A stretch of 64,000 nt of DNA from G963663365 sp963663365 (lineage in GTDB: Bacteria; Hinthialibacterota; Hinthialibacteria; Hinthialibacterales; G963663365), in contig CAXXIH010000001.1 in the NCBI GenBank assembly GCA_963663365.2, positions 806,001 to 870,000 of the forward strand. Reading direction: 5' to 3'. Within the stretch, counting starts at the first letter, position 1. Each line of letters begins with the position of its first letter. Positions 38,602 to 47,573 of the stretch are shown here, one piece after another. The notes under the pieces are model-generated. The model saw nothing but the letters and a program-made list of their open reading frames with translations. It had not been told where the DNA came from and searched no databases. A program made the position numbers and the translations under genes.

Positions 38602-39591
38602 ATGAATAAACAATCTATGACACAGAGAAATCTGCTGCTACGGATGCCGGGTGGAATTAAGGCTATTGGTGTATTTATGCTTTTGCCTCTTGCGGTGATT
38701 CTATATTCAAAAAATGTCGGAATGAGTGCGGATGAACTTGTTTTGTTGAATCCCTACAAAACCGAATATCAAGTAACCAATACCTTAGACCGGATCAAAT
38801 CTAATCCGGCCCAACCTGAGAATGGATTCTCGTTTTCGGTATGGGGGGATTGCCGTAGCAATCTTCATGTATTTGAGCGTCTGTGGTATGAAATGCAAAA
38901 AGAAGATATTGGATTTTCTATATTGCTTGGCGATATGGTAAAGGGAGGGACGTCAGGGAATTGGAGCAAGTATTTCTTTCCCGTAATCGACAAGTATAGA
39001 AATATTCCGCTGCTTCCGGTGATCGGCAATCATGATCTTGGTAATGGCAGCGCGGAGTATGATTATCTTTTTGGATTGCACGAATATTGCTTTGATTATG
39101 GAGAAGCTCGTTTTATTGCCGTCGATAATCTTGGCGGACTCTCCAATAACGATCTAGCATGGCTTGAGAATGAGTTGGCAGCAGCGCCGGGGAAATACCG
39201 CTTTGTCTTTGCCCATATACCGCCGGCAACCATTGAGAAATGGAGCCATCATTCTTTTTCATGGGGGGCAGAGGAATTCAGCAAACTGATGACAAAATAT
39301 AATGTTACTGCGGTATTTATGGGGCATATTCATGCTTTTTCAACCGCAACCTTTGATGGTGTGGAATACATTGTAACCGGCGGAGGAGGTGCGCCGCGCA
39401 GTTCTCGATTTGGGCCGGAAGGGAAGATCCATCATTACTGCGTAGTTCATGTTGCCCCCCAGTCTGTGTCCTATGAAGTGGCGAAACTGGATGTGGATGG
39501 AACAATGGTTCGCCAACCGGAGGTTGTTCTGTGCGGTGAATCAAATTTAGAAATTGCAGCAAACAGCAATGTCTCAGCAATTTATCAATAA
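38602..39591 (+). CDS. Membrane-anchored calcineurin-like metallophosphoesterase
   Basis: A 329-residue protein with one N-terminal membrane helix (about residues 20-38, IGVFMLLPLAVILYS) and a periplasmic catalytic domain. Metal-binding motifs: FSVWGDCRSN, LLGDMVKGG, VIGNHDLG, FAHIPP and MGHIHAF. The ATG 38602 was chosen over a TTG at 38578. Its end overlaps the start of the glycosyltransferase gene, so the two are probably translated together. Substrate unknown; partners of ArnT-like enzymes often act on lipid-linked sugars. Confidence 0.88.
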   Translation: MNKQSMTQRNLLLRMPGGIKAIGVFMLLPLAVILYSKNVGMSADELVLLNPYKTEYQVTNTLDRIKSNPAQPENGFSFSVWGDCRSNLHVFERLWYEMQKEDIGFSILLGDMVKGGTSGNWSKYFFPVIDKYRNIPLLPVIGNHDLGNGSAEYDYLFGLHEYCFDYGEARFIAVDNLGGLSNNDLAWLENELAAAPGKYRFVFAHIPPATIEKWSHHSFSWGAEEFSKLMTKYNVTAVFMGHIHAFSTATFDGVEYIVTGGGGAPRSSRFGPEGKIHHYCVVHVAPQSVSYEVAKLDVDGTMVRQPEVVLCGESNLEIAANSNVSAIYQ

Positions 39592-40696
39592 AAGCACATT
39601 TCATAATGCGCAAGCCGCCGATTTGTATGCCGGTCATGCAACTCATGAGCAAGCGGTTTTTGCCGACTCGTCCTTTTTTTCTTCATGGGCATTTCGCATT
39701 TCCTTACTTTTGATTGTTCTCTATTTTTTCTTTTTTTTCCGGCTCGGCGTGTTGCCGCTGATCGATCCGGATGAAGCAAGGTACGCTCAAGCCAGCCGGA
39801 CTATGGTCGAAAGCGGCGACTGGGTCGTGCCGCAATGGAATGGAGAGATTCGGCTGCAAAAACCAATTCTCTTTTATTGGTTGCAGGCTCTTTCCTATTA
39901 TGTGTGTGGCGACGAAGAGTATGCGGCACGTCTCCCTTCGGCACTTGCAGCAGCGGCCGTTGCTCTGATGCTTTATGGTTACGGTTCCTCGCGTTGGGGC
40001 GAGATGCGTGGCCGTGTGGCCGCGCTTGGCTTCTCTGCATTTCCGCTGACAATTGCCTGCGCACGCGCGGCAATCACTGATATGACGCTCACGGCATTTG
40101 TGACATCATCGGTCTTGAGTTTTCTTTATGCCTATCGTGAAAGATCGCCTCGGTTTGTTGTTCTTGCCTATCTTTTTTTAGGTTTTGCGCTGCTAACCAA
40201 AGGTCCCGTTGCATTGCTATTTGTGCTTCCGGCTTTCGTGTCTCTTCTATTCTCCTCTGAGATACGGACCAGGCTTCCGGTTTGGGCTCATTTTGCAGGA
40301 ATTGTCGTCATGGTGTTGGTTTTGTTGCCTTGGTTGGTATTGGTGACGAAGCGTATTCCGACGATTTGGTCTACCTGGTTCTTTGATGAGACAATCGCGC
40401 GAGTACTCACAGATGAAAAGCACCGTCATGTTGCATGGTGGTTCTATATTCCTGTAACGTTGTTGGCCTCATTTCCGGTATCACTTCTTTTTGTATCCCC
40501 CTCCAACATAAAACGCGGTTTTCAGCATTGGAAGAGAAGACTTATCCATCCTGAAGACCGCGCTTTGTTATTTTGGGCTTTTATTCCTATCATCTTTTTT
40601 AGTTTGAGCCGGTCGCAAATGTGGACGTATGTTCTACCGAGTTTGCCCGCCATTGCCTTGCTCTTCGCCCCGGTCTTTTATTTCGGTAAGCGCTAA
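39569..40696 (+). CDS. ArnT/PMT-like GT39 glycosyltransferase, N-terminal part
   Basis: A 375-residue polytopic membrane protein. After a 30-residue soluble start come about ten membrane helices; the first periplasmic loop has LIDPDEARYAQASRTMVESGDWVVPQWNGE, the catalytic DE loop of GT39 enzymes, which transfer sugars from undecaprenyl phosphate. It ends FYFGKR then TAA at 40694-40696, immediately followed by ATG of the next frame-identical open frame. Together they make about 520 residues, the expected length. The start overlaps the upstream gene by 23 bases; a TTG at 39554 is also possible. Confidence 0.85.
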   Translation: MSQQFINKSTFHNAQAADLYAGHATHEQAVFADSSFFSSWAFRISLLLIVLYFFFFFRLGVLPLIDPDEARYAQASRTMVESGDWVVPQWNGEIRLQKPILFYWLQALSYYVCGDEEYAARLPSALAAAAVALMLYGYGSSRWGEMRGRVAALGFSAFPLTIACARAAITDMTLTAFVTSSVLSFLYAYRERSPRFVVLAYLFLGFALLTKGPVALLFVLPAFVSLLFSSEIRTRLPVWAHFAGIVVMVLVLLPWLVLVTKRIPTIWSTWFFDETIARVLTDEKHRHVAWWFYIPVTLLASFPVSLLFVSPSNIKRGFQHWKRRLIHPEDRALLFWAFIPIIFFSLSRSQMWTYVLPSLPAIALLFAPVFYFGKR

Positions 40697-41131
40697 ATGT
40701 GGAATGAACTTAAAACGTTTCCCAAAAGACTCAAATGGACACTTTGTGTTGCTGCCATGCTCTTGATGGTGTTTTTGATAACCCCTCTTTCGACTTATAT
40801 CGGCCACAGCAAATCCTCGGAGGCTTTGGTGGAGACGGCCGGGCTTGAAGAACTCGATGATGACGTTGTTCTTATTTCGTATGGATATAAGCGCTATGCA
40901 GCACTTCTTTTTTATGCGAATCGTGAAGTCGTTAAATGCGACTTATCGGAAACTGTAAAATGGTTGCGGAGCGATGTTCCTGTTGTTGTGGTGACATCGC
41001 AAAACAAACTTCGAGCGTTTAATAAAATAGATGGCTTATATCTCATGATGTCATGCCCAGAATGGTGCATTATTGAAAATTCAAAGGCTCAACTTCGGCA
41101 AAAGAGAAAGGCGCCTGTTATTCCCGGTTAA
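40697..41131 (+). CDS. GT39 glycosyltransferase, C-terminal part (in-frame continuation)
   Basis: A 144-residue protein in the same frame as the preceding gene, beginning right after its TAA (TAAATG). It has one membrane helix (about 13-34) and a soluble domain (YGYKRYAALLFYANREV, VPVVVVTSQNKLRAF) like the C-terminal periplasmic domain of ArnT-type enzymes. No domain of its own family is seen. It is either translated by reinitiation, giving a two-chain enzyme, or is the residue of a gene broken by a nonsense change. Confidence 0.7.
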   Translation: MWNELKTFPKRLKWTLCVAAMLLMVFLITPLSTYIGHSKSSEALVETAGLEELDDDVVLISYGYKRYAALLFYANREVVKCDLSETVKWLRSDVPVVVVTSQNKLRAFNKIDGLYLMMSCPEWCIIENSKAQLRQKRKAPVIPG

Positions 41132-41147
41132 AAATTATAAGTGAATG

Positions 41148-41990
41148 CTATTCAGGCTTTTTTGCCACGACTGCGAATTCTGCGCTTTCCGGATCGAAGG
41201 GGGTGCCGGCTACATCCGTATGGTACTCGGCGATTTCAAAGCCGCAGGATTCAAATTCGCTTTTAAGCGCATCGAGTGTGAAATACTGGAGCCAGTTATA
41301 GACGGTCCAGGTCCGGTCCGCTTCGATGATTGTGTATTGGTCCAGCACGACTTTTTCCGTTTCATATTTATAGGTATTTACAAAGCCGTAATAGGGATTT
41401 GGTGACCAGAATCCATTGAGTTGATTGAATGCATACACCGCAGCCTCTTCCCGCTGCCGAAAGGCGGTCAGAGAATAGCCATCGAGCAGAACGTGGCCGC
41501 CCGGTATAAGTGCATTAAAAAAGACCTTAAGCATTGTCTTTCTTTGGGACGGACTGAGTGCGCAAAAATCGCACATAATCATCGTGGCCAAATGAAAATG
41601 TTCATCCGGTTCAAATTCGAGATAGTTTTGATTGATGTAGCGGATCGTAAGTTCTTTTTGCCCGGCGGTTTCTTTTGCATACTCGATGGAGCGTTTCGAG
41701 AAGTCGACACCGGTTACGTTAGCCCCGCTTTGAGCAAGGCGTGTGGTGTACAATCCCGGCCCGCATCCGAAATCGATTACATTCATGCCTGTGCCGATAT
41801 TGAAGTGTGAGGCAATCCACTCCACCGAACGGTCAATGAACGCCGAATTACGCGAGGATGCATCGATTTCATCATTCAGATGATACGAGAGCATCTGTTT
41901 CGAGGTGTGTTCGCCGGTCCATAGTTCCTTGGTTGTATAAACCGAGAAGGGTTCCGGGCGGGTATTGATTTTTTGAAGTTCGGAAAACAT
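41148..41990 (-). CDS. Class I SAM-dependent methyltransferase
   Basis: A 280-residue protein starting MFSELQKIN; GGAG 7 bases before this ATG decides the start over one seven codons earlier. SAM motifs: MNVIDFGCGPGLYTTRLA (motif I), VTGVDFSKRSIEYA (acidic end of strand 2), MIMCDFCALSP and ALIPGGHVLLDGYS. The C-terminal third (TYKYETEKVVLDQYTIIE, TWTVYNWLQYFTLDAL) is typical of a family acting on small molecules. The last 66 bases are duplicated at 38078. Confidence 0.87.
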   Translation of the reverse strand: MFSELQKINTRPEPFSVYTTKELWTGEHTSKQMLSYHLNDEIDASSRNSAFIDRSVEWIASHFNIGTGMNVIDFGCGPGLYTTRLAQSGANVTGVDFSKRSIEYAKETAGQKELTIRYINQNYLEFEPDEHFHLATMIMCDFCALSPSQRKTMLKVFFNALIPGGHVLLDGYSLTAFRQREEAAVYAFNQLNGFWSPNPYYGFVNTYKYETEKVVLDQYTIIEADRTWTVYNWLQYFTLDALKSEFESCGFEIAEYHTDVAGTPFDPESAEFAVVAKKPE

Positions 41991-42143
41991 CTGTGATCTC
42001 CGATTGGGCACATGCCAAGGATCATGGATTGCTCTACTATAATGATAGGTTATAATTTTATCAGATGGGTTTCCATTGCCGATAATCCGATCTGAAGTAC
42101 GCCGATATAGCCGCGGGATAGAAGTGTGATGGAGGATGAGGTT

Positions 42144-44249
42144 ATGTTTGTATCAATGAATCAAGGATGCACGAGTAATAGAGAAGAGTGTGAAGCCACT
42201 CGATCTTGTTCGTTGTTTATATCTTGGTATTTCTCCATTTTAATCTTTGTTCTGCCTGTGCTTGTACATGCAGAGGAGAGTGTGGCTCTCCTGAACGACG
42301 ATTTCTCCTCTTACCGAGCCGGATTGTTTTCGAGTGTCGTGGGGGCGCATACTGAGTATCACTATCTGCCCGAAGCGGCGGCCAAGGGCAACTGGGCTGT
42401 CTCGGCGTTCCGCTCCAGTGTGGATTCACAACGCGCATGGCAAATTGTTCATTTTGATAACGAGCCGGCCATGGCGCAAACTTATCGCAACAAATTCAAG
42501 CACTATCATCCGATGATTGTCTCAGGCGACCCGGCGTGGCGCAATTACACGTGCACGGTCCGGTTTGTTCCGCAATCGCAGGAGGACCTAAGTGGCGTTG
42601 TTTTTCGCTATCGCAATGACCGCTGCTATTACTTCACCGGTGTTGACGAGGATAATTTGGTCTTACGGATGGTGCGCCATGCCACAGCATTTCAAAAGCC
42701 TTTCGAAAAGACGCTGGATGAACGACCCCTGGTTTGGGAACCGGGGCGGGAAATCGAAATCCGGATTACGGTCAAAGGCAGCAAATTTGAAGTTCAAGCA
42801 GGAGAAACCCGGCTTAAGGCCCATGACGATACCTACTCATCGGGAGGAATCGGACTCACCGCGGATGTTCCGGCAATCTTCAAAAGTGTACAGGTCACCA
42901 CCAGCGCAGAGCATGCGATGCAGATCGAAAAGGCCATTGCGGAACGCACATGTGAGGAAGAGGAATTGCAGGGCAAGAATCCAAAACCTGTTGTTTGGAG
43001 CCGCTGCAAAACCAGGGATTTTGGTGTGGGCCGTAATCTGCGGTTTGGTGACCTGAATGGTGACGGTCAGGCCGATGTGCTTGTGGGGCAAGTCCGGCAT
43101 CATGGTCCCAAAGACCGTAATAGCGAGCTGAGTTGCCTCACCGCAATGACTTTTGATGGTGAGATTCTTTGGCAGATCGGAGAACCGGATCCCTGGAAGG
43201 ACGATTTAACTAACGATGTCGGATTTCAGATTCATGATCTTGACGGTGACGGTCAAAATGAAGTCGTTTACTGCATGAATTCAGAGATTATTGTTGCCGA
43301 GGGCGCAACAGGAAAGGCAAAGTACAAAGTTCAAACACCGCAGACGCCGCCCAACACGCCTGCGCCATACAACAAATTTGAGCATATTTTGGGCGATAGC
43401 CTCTATTTTTGCGATCTGCGCGGCAAAGGACATGATTACGATCTTATTATTAAAGACCGCTACCAAACCTTATGGGCGCTCGATGACCAGCTGCAAATTA
43501 TGTGGTCCGGGCAATGTGTGACCGGACATTATCCATATGCGTACGATGTCGACGGCGACGGCAAAGATGAGCTCATGGTTGGATATACGTTATTTGACCA
43601 CGATGGCGCGAAACTGTGGTCGCTGGACGGTCAAATCAAGGATCATGCCGATGGTGTGGCCATTGTCCAATTCCGCGAAGATGCGGCTCCACGGTTGCTT
43701 TGTGCGGCGAGTGACGAAGGGATGTTCTTTACGGATATGCAGGGGAATATTCTCAAGCATCACTACCTGGGTCATGTCCAGAATCCGGCTATTGCAGATT
43801 TTAGGCCTGATCTACCCGGGCTCGAGGCGGTTTCAATCAACTTTTGGGGCAATCAAGGCATCGTGCACTATTACGACTCGGAGGGTGATATCTATCATGA
43901 TTTTGAGCCTTGCCAGCATGGAAGCATGTGTTTGCCGATCAATTGGACAGGTGACCCAGGTGAGTTCTGGGTGCTGTCAGCGAATGTCGATGAAGGGGGA
44001 ATGTTTGACGGCTGGGGCCGCCGCGTGGTGAGACTTCCGGCGGATGGGCACCCCGACATGTGTAACGCTGTGCTCGATATCACCGGCGATTGTCGAGATG
44101 AGCTTGTAGTTTGGGATCCATCAGAAATTTGGGTCTACACGCAGGATGATAATCCAAAGTCCGGCCGGCTGTATGCGCCTGTCCGTAATCCTCTCTATAA
44201 CTATTCAAATTATCAGGCAACGGTTTCGTTACCGGGTTATTCCAATTGA
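42144..44249 (+). CDS. Exported FG-GAP repeat protein with rhamnogalacturonan-lyase-like features
   Basis: A 701-residue protein. ATG 42144 is preferred, with GGAGG 8 bases upstream; GTG/ATG codons occur 18 and 15 bases earlier. A signal peptide ends at VHA. Residues about 45-255 form a lectin-type beta-sandwich (FSSYRAGLFSSV, GVVFRYRNDRCYYFTGV). Then calcium-binding propeller repeats: DLNGDGQADVLVG, DLDGDGQNEVVY, DVDGDGKDELMVG. The end (GRLYAPVRNPLYNYSNYQATV) resembles PL11 rhamnogalacturonan lyases, but full PL11 motifs are not checked. It could be a lyase or a surface-binding protein. Confidence 0.72.
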   Translation: MFVSMNQGCTSNREECEATRSCSLFISWYFSILIFVLPVLVHAEESVALLNDDFSSYRAGLFSSVVGAHTEYHYLPEAAAKGNWAVSAFRSSVDSQRAWQIVHFDNEPAMAQTYRNKFKHYHPMIVSGDPAWRNYTCTVRFVPQSQEDLSGVVFRYRNDRCYYFTGVDEDNLVLRMVRHATAFQKPFEKTLDERPLVWEPGREIEIRITVKGSKFEVQAGETRLKAHDDTYSSGGIGLTADVPAIFKSVQVTTSAEHAMQIEKAIAERTCEEEELQGKNPKPVVWSRCKTRDFGVGRNLRFGDLNGDGQADVLVGQVRHHGPKDRNSELSCLTAMTFDGEILWQIGEPDPWKDDLTNDVGFQIHDLDGDGQNEVVYCMNSEIIVAEGATGKAKYKVQTPQTPPNTPAPYNKFEHILGDSLYFCDLRGKGHDYDLIIKDRYQTLWALDDQLQIMWSGQCVTGHYPYAYDVDGDGKDELMVGYTLFDHDGAKLWSLDGQIKDHADGVAIVQFREDAAPRLLCAASDEGMFFTDMQGNILKHHYLGHVQNPAIADFRPDLPGLEAVSINFWGNQGIVHYYDSEGDIYHDFEPCQHGSMCLPINWTGDPGEFWVLSANVDEGGMFDGWGRRVVRLPADGHPDMCNAVLDITGDCRDELVVWDPSEIWVYTQDDNPKSGRLYAPVRNPLYNYSNYQATVSLPGYSN

Positions 44250-44375
44250 ATTAACCTCTGTTTTCTTCGTGTTTTCTCGGTTTTTTTCTAGATTCAGGCA
44301 GTATGCGGGGGGTGCGCGAAGAGATGGAACTGAGGTAAACTCTTATCAGTCCGGTGCAGTGCGAGGTCAGACAAA

Positions 44376-45692
44376 ATGTATAGGCGAGAATTTGTGAAAA
44401 ACGCGATTTTAGCAGCGGGTGGGCCGTTGCTTCTCTCGAATCGCCGGGCGCAAGCCGCACCGAACGACCGGATTACGGTTGCAGTGGCGGGTGTACGGGG
44501 GCGGGGGAATCATCTTCTGCGGACATTTGCGCGTATGGATGATGTCGATGTGAAGTATATCTGCGATGTGGATGAAAAGGTCCTTTTGCAACGTGTTGCG
44601 GAAACCGCGGAAATCACCGGAAAGCGTCCCGAGCCGTTGGGCGATTTTCGCCATGCGCTGGATGACGATCATGTGGATGCTTTGGTTTTGGGCACGCCGG
44701 ACCATTGGCATGCCATTCCCGCGATACTGGCTTGCCAGGCCGGGAAGGATGTTTATACCGAGAAACCCGACGGACACAATCTACTGGAAGGCCGTACGAT
44801 GGTGGCCGCTGCCAAGAAATACAAGCGTATTGTTCAATTGGGTACCCAGGTGCGGAGCAGTGCCTATGTATTTCGTGCGCTCGATTATTTGCGTCAAGGT
44901 CATTTGGGGCGAACGCATTTTGCCAAGGCCTGGGAGAGCGCCAAACAAGCCAGTATCGGACATCCCGCCGATTGTGACCCACCCGAGGGAGTCGATTACG
45001 ATTTTTGGCTAGGGCCTGCTTCTAAAAGGCAGTTCAATCCGCGCCGGTTTCATGGCACATGGCGTTGGTTTTTCGATTATGGAACAGGGGATTTGGGAAA
45101 TGACGGCGTACACCGTCTGGATTATGCCAAGTGGGCGTTTGAAACCGCGATTGCCGCGCAAGGCGGTAAGCCGTTGGGCTGGCCGGAGAGCGTATCTGCG
45201 CAAGGCGGCAAGTTTTATTTCGATGATGATCAAGAATGGCCTGATACGTTATCAGTTTCGTATCAATATCCGAATCATCTTTTAACATACGAAATGCGCA
45301 TTTGGACACCCTATCCCTATCACGATGAACCCGAAGGCGCGGTTGTTTATGGTGAGAACGGCTATGTTGTGATATCAAACAGCCGTTGGCGCGCATTCGA
45401 TGGGGAAGGGAAGGTTGTTATCGAGGATGCCGGTGAAGTGGATACTGTGCCGCATGTCCGGAATTTTTTAGACTGTATGCGCAGCCGCGAGAAACCAGCG
45501 GCGGATTTGGAGACGGTGGGGCATCCCAGCAGTATGCTTTGTCATTTGGGAAACGCTTCGTGGCGGACCGGGAGAAGTCTGCGATTCGATCCGAAGACGT
45601 ACACATTCATCGGAGATGATGAAGCCAACCAATACCGGACACGTTCCGTATATCGGGAGCCATGGACTTTGCCGGAGATTGAAAAAGTTTAA
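44376..45692 (+). CDS. Tat-exported Gfo/Idh/MocA oxidoreductase
   Basis: A 438-residue protein with a twin-arginine leader (YRREFVKNAILAAGGPLLLS). The Rossmann part is ITVAVAGVRGRGNHLLR, followed by the TPDHWHA and EKPDGHNL motifs, and LGNDGVHRLDYAKWAF with the catalytic Asp/His region. Exported Gfo/Idh enzymes carry a tightly bound cofactor and are abundant in PVC-type genomes. GAGG lies about 10 bases before the ATG. The gene is followed by a strong hairpin at 45716. Probably acts on sugars freed in the periplasm. Confidence 0.9.
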   Translation: MYRREFVKNAILAAGGPLLLSNRRAQAAPNDRITVAVAGVRGRGNHLLRTFARMDDVDVKYICDVDEKVLLQRVAETAEITGKRPEPLGDFRHALDDDHVDALVLGTPDHWHAIPAILACQAGKDVYTEKPDGHNLLEGRTMVAAAKKYKRIVQLGTQVRSSAYVFRALDYLRQGHLGRTHFAKAWESAKQASIGHPADCDPPEGVDYDFWLGPASKRQFNPRRFHGTWRWFFDYGTGDLGNDGVHRLDYAKWAFETAIAAQGGKPLGWPESVSAQGGKFYFDDDQEWPDTLSVSYQYPNHLLTYEMRIWTPYPYHDEPEGAVVYGENGYVVISNSRWRAFDGEGKVVIEDAGEVDTVPHVRNFLDCMRSREKPAADLETVGHPSSMLCHLGNASWRTGRSLRFDPKTYTFIGDDEANQYRTRSVYREPWTLPEIEKV

Positions 45693-45715
45693 CCGGCAAA
45701 GCGATCGTAAATTGA

Positions 45716-45746
45716 CCGAGGGAGAGCCTTTTAGGCTCTCCCTCGG
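45716..45746. terminator. Perfect 13-bp hairpin between convergent genes
   Basis: CCGAGGGAGAGCC and GGCTCTCCCTCGG form a perfect 13-bp stem with a 5-base loop (TTTTA). It lies between the end of the Gfo/Idh gene (45692) and the end of the convergent pseudopilin gene (45783), so it can terminate both. It lacks a clear T-run after the stem in either direction, so termination may be of the bidirectional, weakly U-tailed kind. Confidence 0.6.
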
Positions 45747-45782
45747 GATAAGTTGCACAATTACTGGACCAATCTCACTTAC

Positions 45783-46406
45783 TTACGGACCGGTCTTGAT
45801 GATGTCACCATCGCTGCTGACACCATTCGACGAATCATAAACGTACCGTGAAAGGTACATATCAGTCGATCCGCCGCCCTTGCTGGAACTTACGGCCGCT
45901 TGATCACGGTCGTTCATCGTTGCGCCCGTGTAGTAGCGTTCATCCAATTCACTTGGATTTGCACTTGCCGCACCGTCAGTGCCATCAGGACCGTAACTCG
46001 TGATGATATAGTAACTAATACCATCAGATCCATACTGATAGTCATGGCTGCCGCCGTCACCGCGGAACGGATCGAAAGGAATCGTTGCGATGTAGGCGAT
46101 CGGCGTTGTTAGGTGGATTTTGCGGAACGGACGCTTGCTCTCGATACGCGCACAAGAAATGTTGTTGTTATCCTTGCAGTTACGAGAGGTTGCGCGATCA
46201 AAGCCGTTCAACGGCGGATATTGGCCATTATCGATATTAAATGATTCCAGTGCGTTGGTAAGCGACCTGTGTTCGCTCTGGACTCTTGAAACTTTTGCAC
46301 GAACCTGTGCATTCAAGAAGTTCGGGACTGCGATTGCAGCCAGAATCCCGATAATAGCGACAACAATCAAAAGCTCGATTAGTGTAAAACCCTTTAGCCT
46401 CGTCAT
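45783..46406 (-). CDS. Type II secretion-like pseudopilin (fourth of four), probable major pilin
   Basis: A 207-residue protein: short leader MTRLKG, FTLIELL with Glu5 and canonical Gly before the cleavage site, the hydrophobic helix, then NFLNAQVRAKVSRVQSEHRSL. Two cysteines (NCKDNNNISCA) may form a disulfide. The C-terminal signature reads YDSSNGVSSDGDI. It has the most complete Shine-Dalgarno sequence in the window (AAGGAGGTG about 6 bases before ATG), suggesting strong translation. The 1.2-kb gap upstream holds an AT-rich control region. Confidence 0.9.
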   Translation of the reverse strand: MTRLKGFTLIELLIVVAIIGILAAIAVPNFLNAQVRAKVSRVQSEHRSLTNALESFNIDNGQYPPLNGFDRATSRNCKDNNNISCARIESKRPFRKIHLTTPIAYIATIPFDPFRGDGGSHDYQYGSDGISYYIITSYGPDGTDGAASANPSELDERYYTGATMNDRDQAAVSSSKGGGSTDMYLSRYVYDSSNGVSSDGDIIKTGP

Positions 46407-46620
46407 TCGTTAGCTCACCTCCTTTCTTGTAAGATAAAGATGCTATGAATAGCCAAACCCCAAACAAAAGGAGGGGGCGGCTAGGCTGCGCAAAACACAT
46501 AGCTAAATCGAAAAGAAAGCCAGATTTTTTGCTACAAGATCCCAACCGCCCCACGCTAACGAATAGCGAGACTTTGGGGTCGCTATTTCGACCCTACGAC
46601 GCATAATAAGATGATGTCAA
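46407..46620 (-). promoter_or_regulatory. Structured 5' leader and strong ribosome binding site of the pilin gene
   Basis: On the minus strand the leader carries hairpins GGGTCG...CGACCC and CGCTA...TAGCG (both near 46550-46590), followed by a poly-T stretch (AAAAAATCTGG) and finally AAGGAGGTGAGC before the ATG. TTGACG and TATTAT-like boxes lie around 46610-46640 but with non-ideal spacing. It does not match riboswitch consensus sequences that I can recall. The structure is a candidate attenuator or RNA-stability element. Confidence 0.45.
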
Positions 46621-47270
46621 CCGTCAATCCAAGAAAAAAATGTTGTATGTGTTTGGATATTTGTAGTGTTCTTTGATTGGAATTATTTTGAATAATTATG
46701 TTAAGTTCAAAACACGTTTGATAAGAAAACTTATAATTATGTTAAGTTTCCGGCCAAATTCGGAATATTTTTCCGTTAAGCAAAGGTGAATTTGAAAGAT
46801 GGATATGTGATATGCGGAAATTTCTCGTAATTTTCGGTCATGATTTGCATATGTATCGATTTCCTCTTGCAGATAAGGATAAGTGTTGAGATAGCGTGTG
46901 ATGAGTGTGAGAAGTCGATCTATGAGTAGAATTGTAGCTTTTAAACCTCATTCTTGTTGTTTTGCATCTATCAATTCAGCGATGATGCAAATGAAAATTG
47001 CTTATCATGTAGCCGATTGCTGAAAACAGCATGCTTTTGGCGGCAGAGAGGGAGGGGGATTGTATGGGGCTGTAAAAAATAACCCGGGGCGGTGTGGGAC
47101 CGGCCCCGGGAAGTCATGAACGACAGCTATTTGCCGAGCTACCCCGCGCCGGAGGCGGGCATTGGAACATAAATCGGGTGATTTATCCACAGGTGACGCA
47201 AACGCGCCGCATGTGAATAACATCAATCTATATTTGAATCCGATAACTAAAGTGAGAAGTTATAGGCTAT
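46621..47270. other. AT-rich non-coding control region with 16-bp direct repeats
   Basis: About 650 bases without a plausible gene. ATAATTATGTTAAGTT occurs twice (46692-46707 and 46733-46748), 41 bp apart, close to four helical turns, as expected for a pair of regulator sites. The second copy is part of an imperfect palindrome (AACTTA...TAAGTT). The rest to 47270 holds no repeats of the A-G modules. Confidence 0.45.
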
Positions 47271-47275
47271 TTCAT

Positions 47276-47560
47276 CGTCGCACCTACGGTGCTTGGTGTG
47301 TTCATGTGAGGGAATTTGTGGATAGTGGGATACGTGTGTACGTATGGCAAGCAGCGGCTCGCCAGGAGCCTTGCCCGGCGTGACCGCCGTGGATCCCACC
47401 AAGGCGGGACCTAACGGCACCCGGATTAAAGGCAGCCGGTGCGCGCATATGCGCGGCCCGGGCACCCCCGATAGAGGGCAAATTTGCTGTGCGCCTACGG
47501 TGCTTGGTGTGTTCCATTAAGAGAGTTCGTGGATGGTGGGGCAGCTTTGAAACCAGCGTT
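47276..47560 (+). repeat. Repeat mosaic cluster 4 (modules B, A, F, B)
   Basis: Module B (47276-47332), a degenerate module A (about 47350-47372), part of module F (about 47380-47420), and a second module B (47490-47545; hairpin core CCTACGG, TTGGTGTGTTCCATTAAG). The last copy ends just 30 bases before the DUF4838 gene, so it lies in or next to that gene's 5' untranslated region. Confidence 0.78.
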
Positions 47561-47573
47561 AGGATTTCTGAAG

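Noticed and set aside
15267..40696. Possible reassignment of TAA as a sense codon, because two genes are split by TAA
   Set aside because: Many intact genes here end with TAA (for example those ending at 823, 9089, 26414 and 39591) at the expected length, so TAA is a normal stop.
46407..46620. A cyclic-di-GMP riboswitch in the pilin leader
   Set aside because: Hairpins are present, but the conserved GEMM core could not be matched; only a generic structured leader is claimed.
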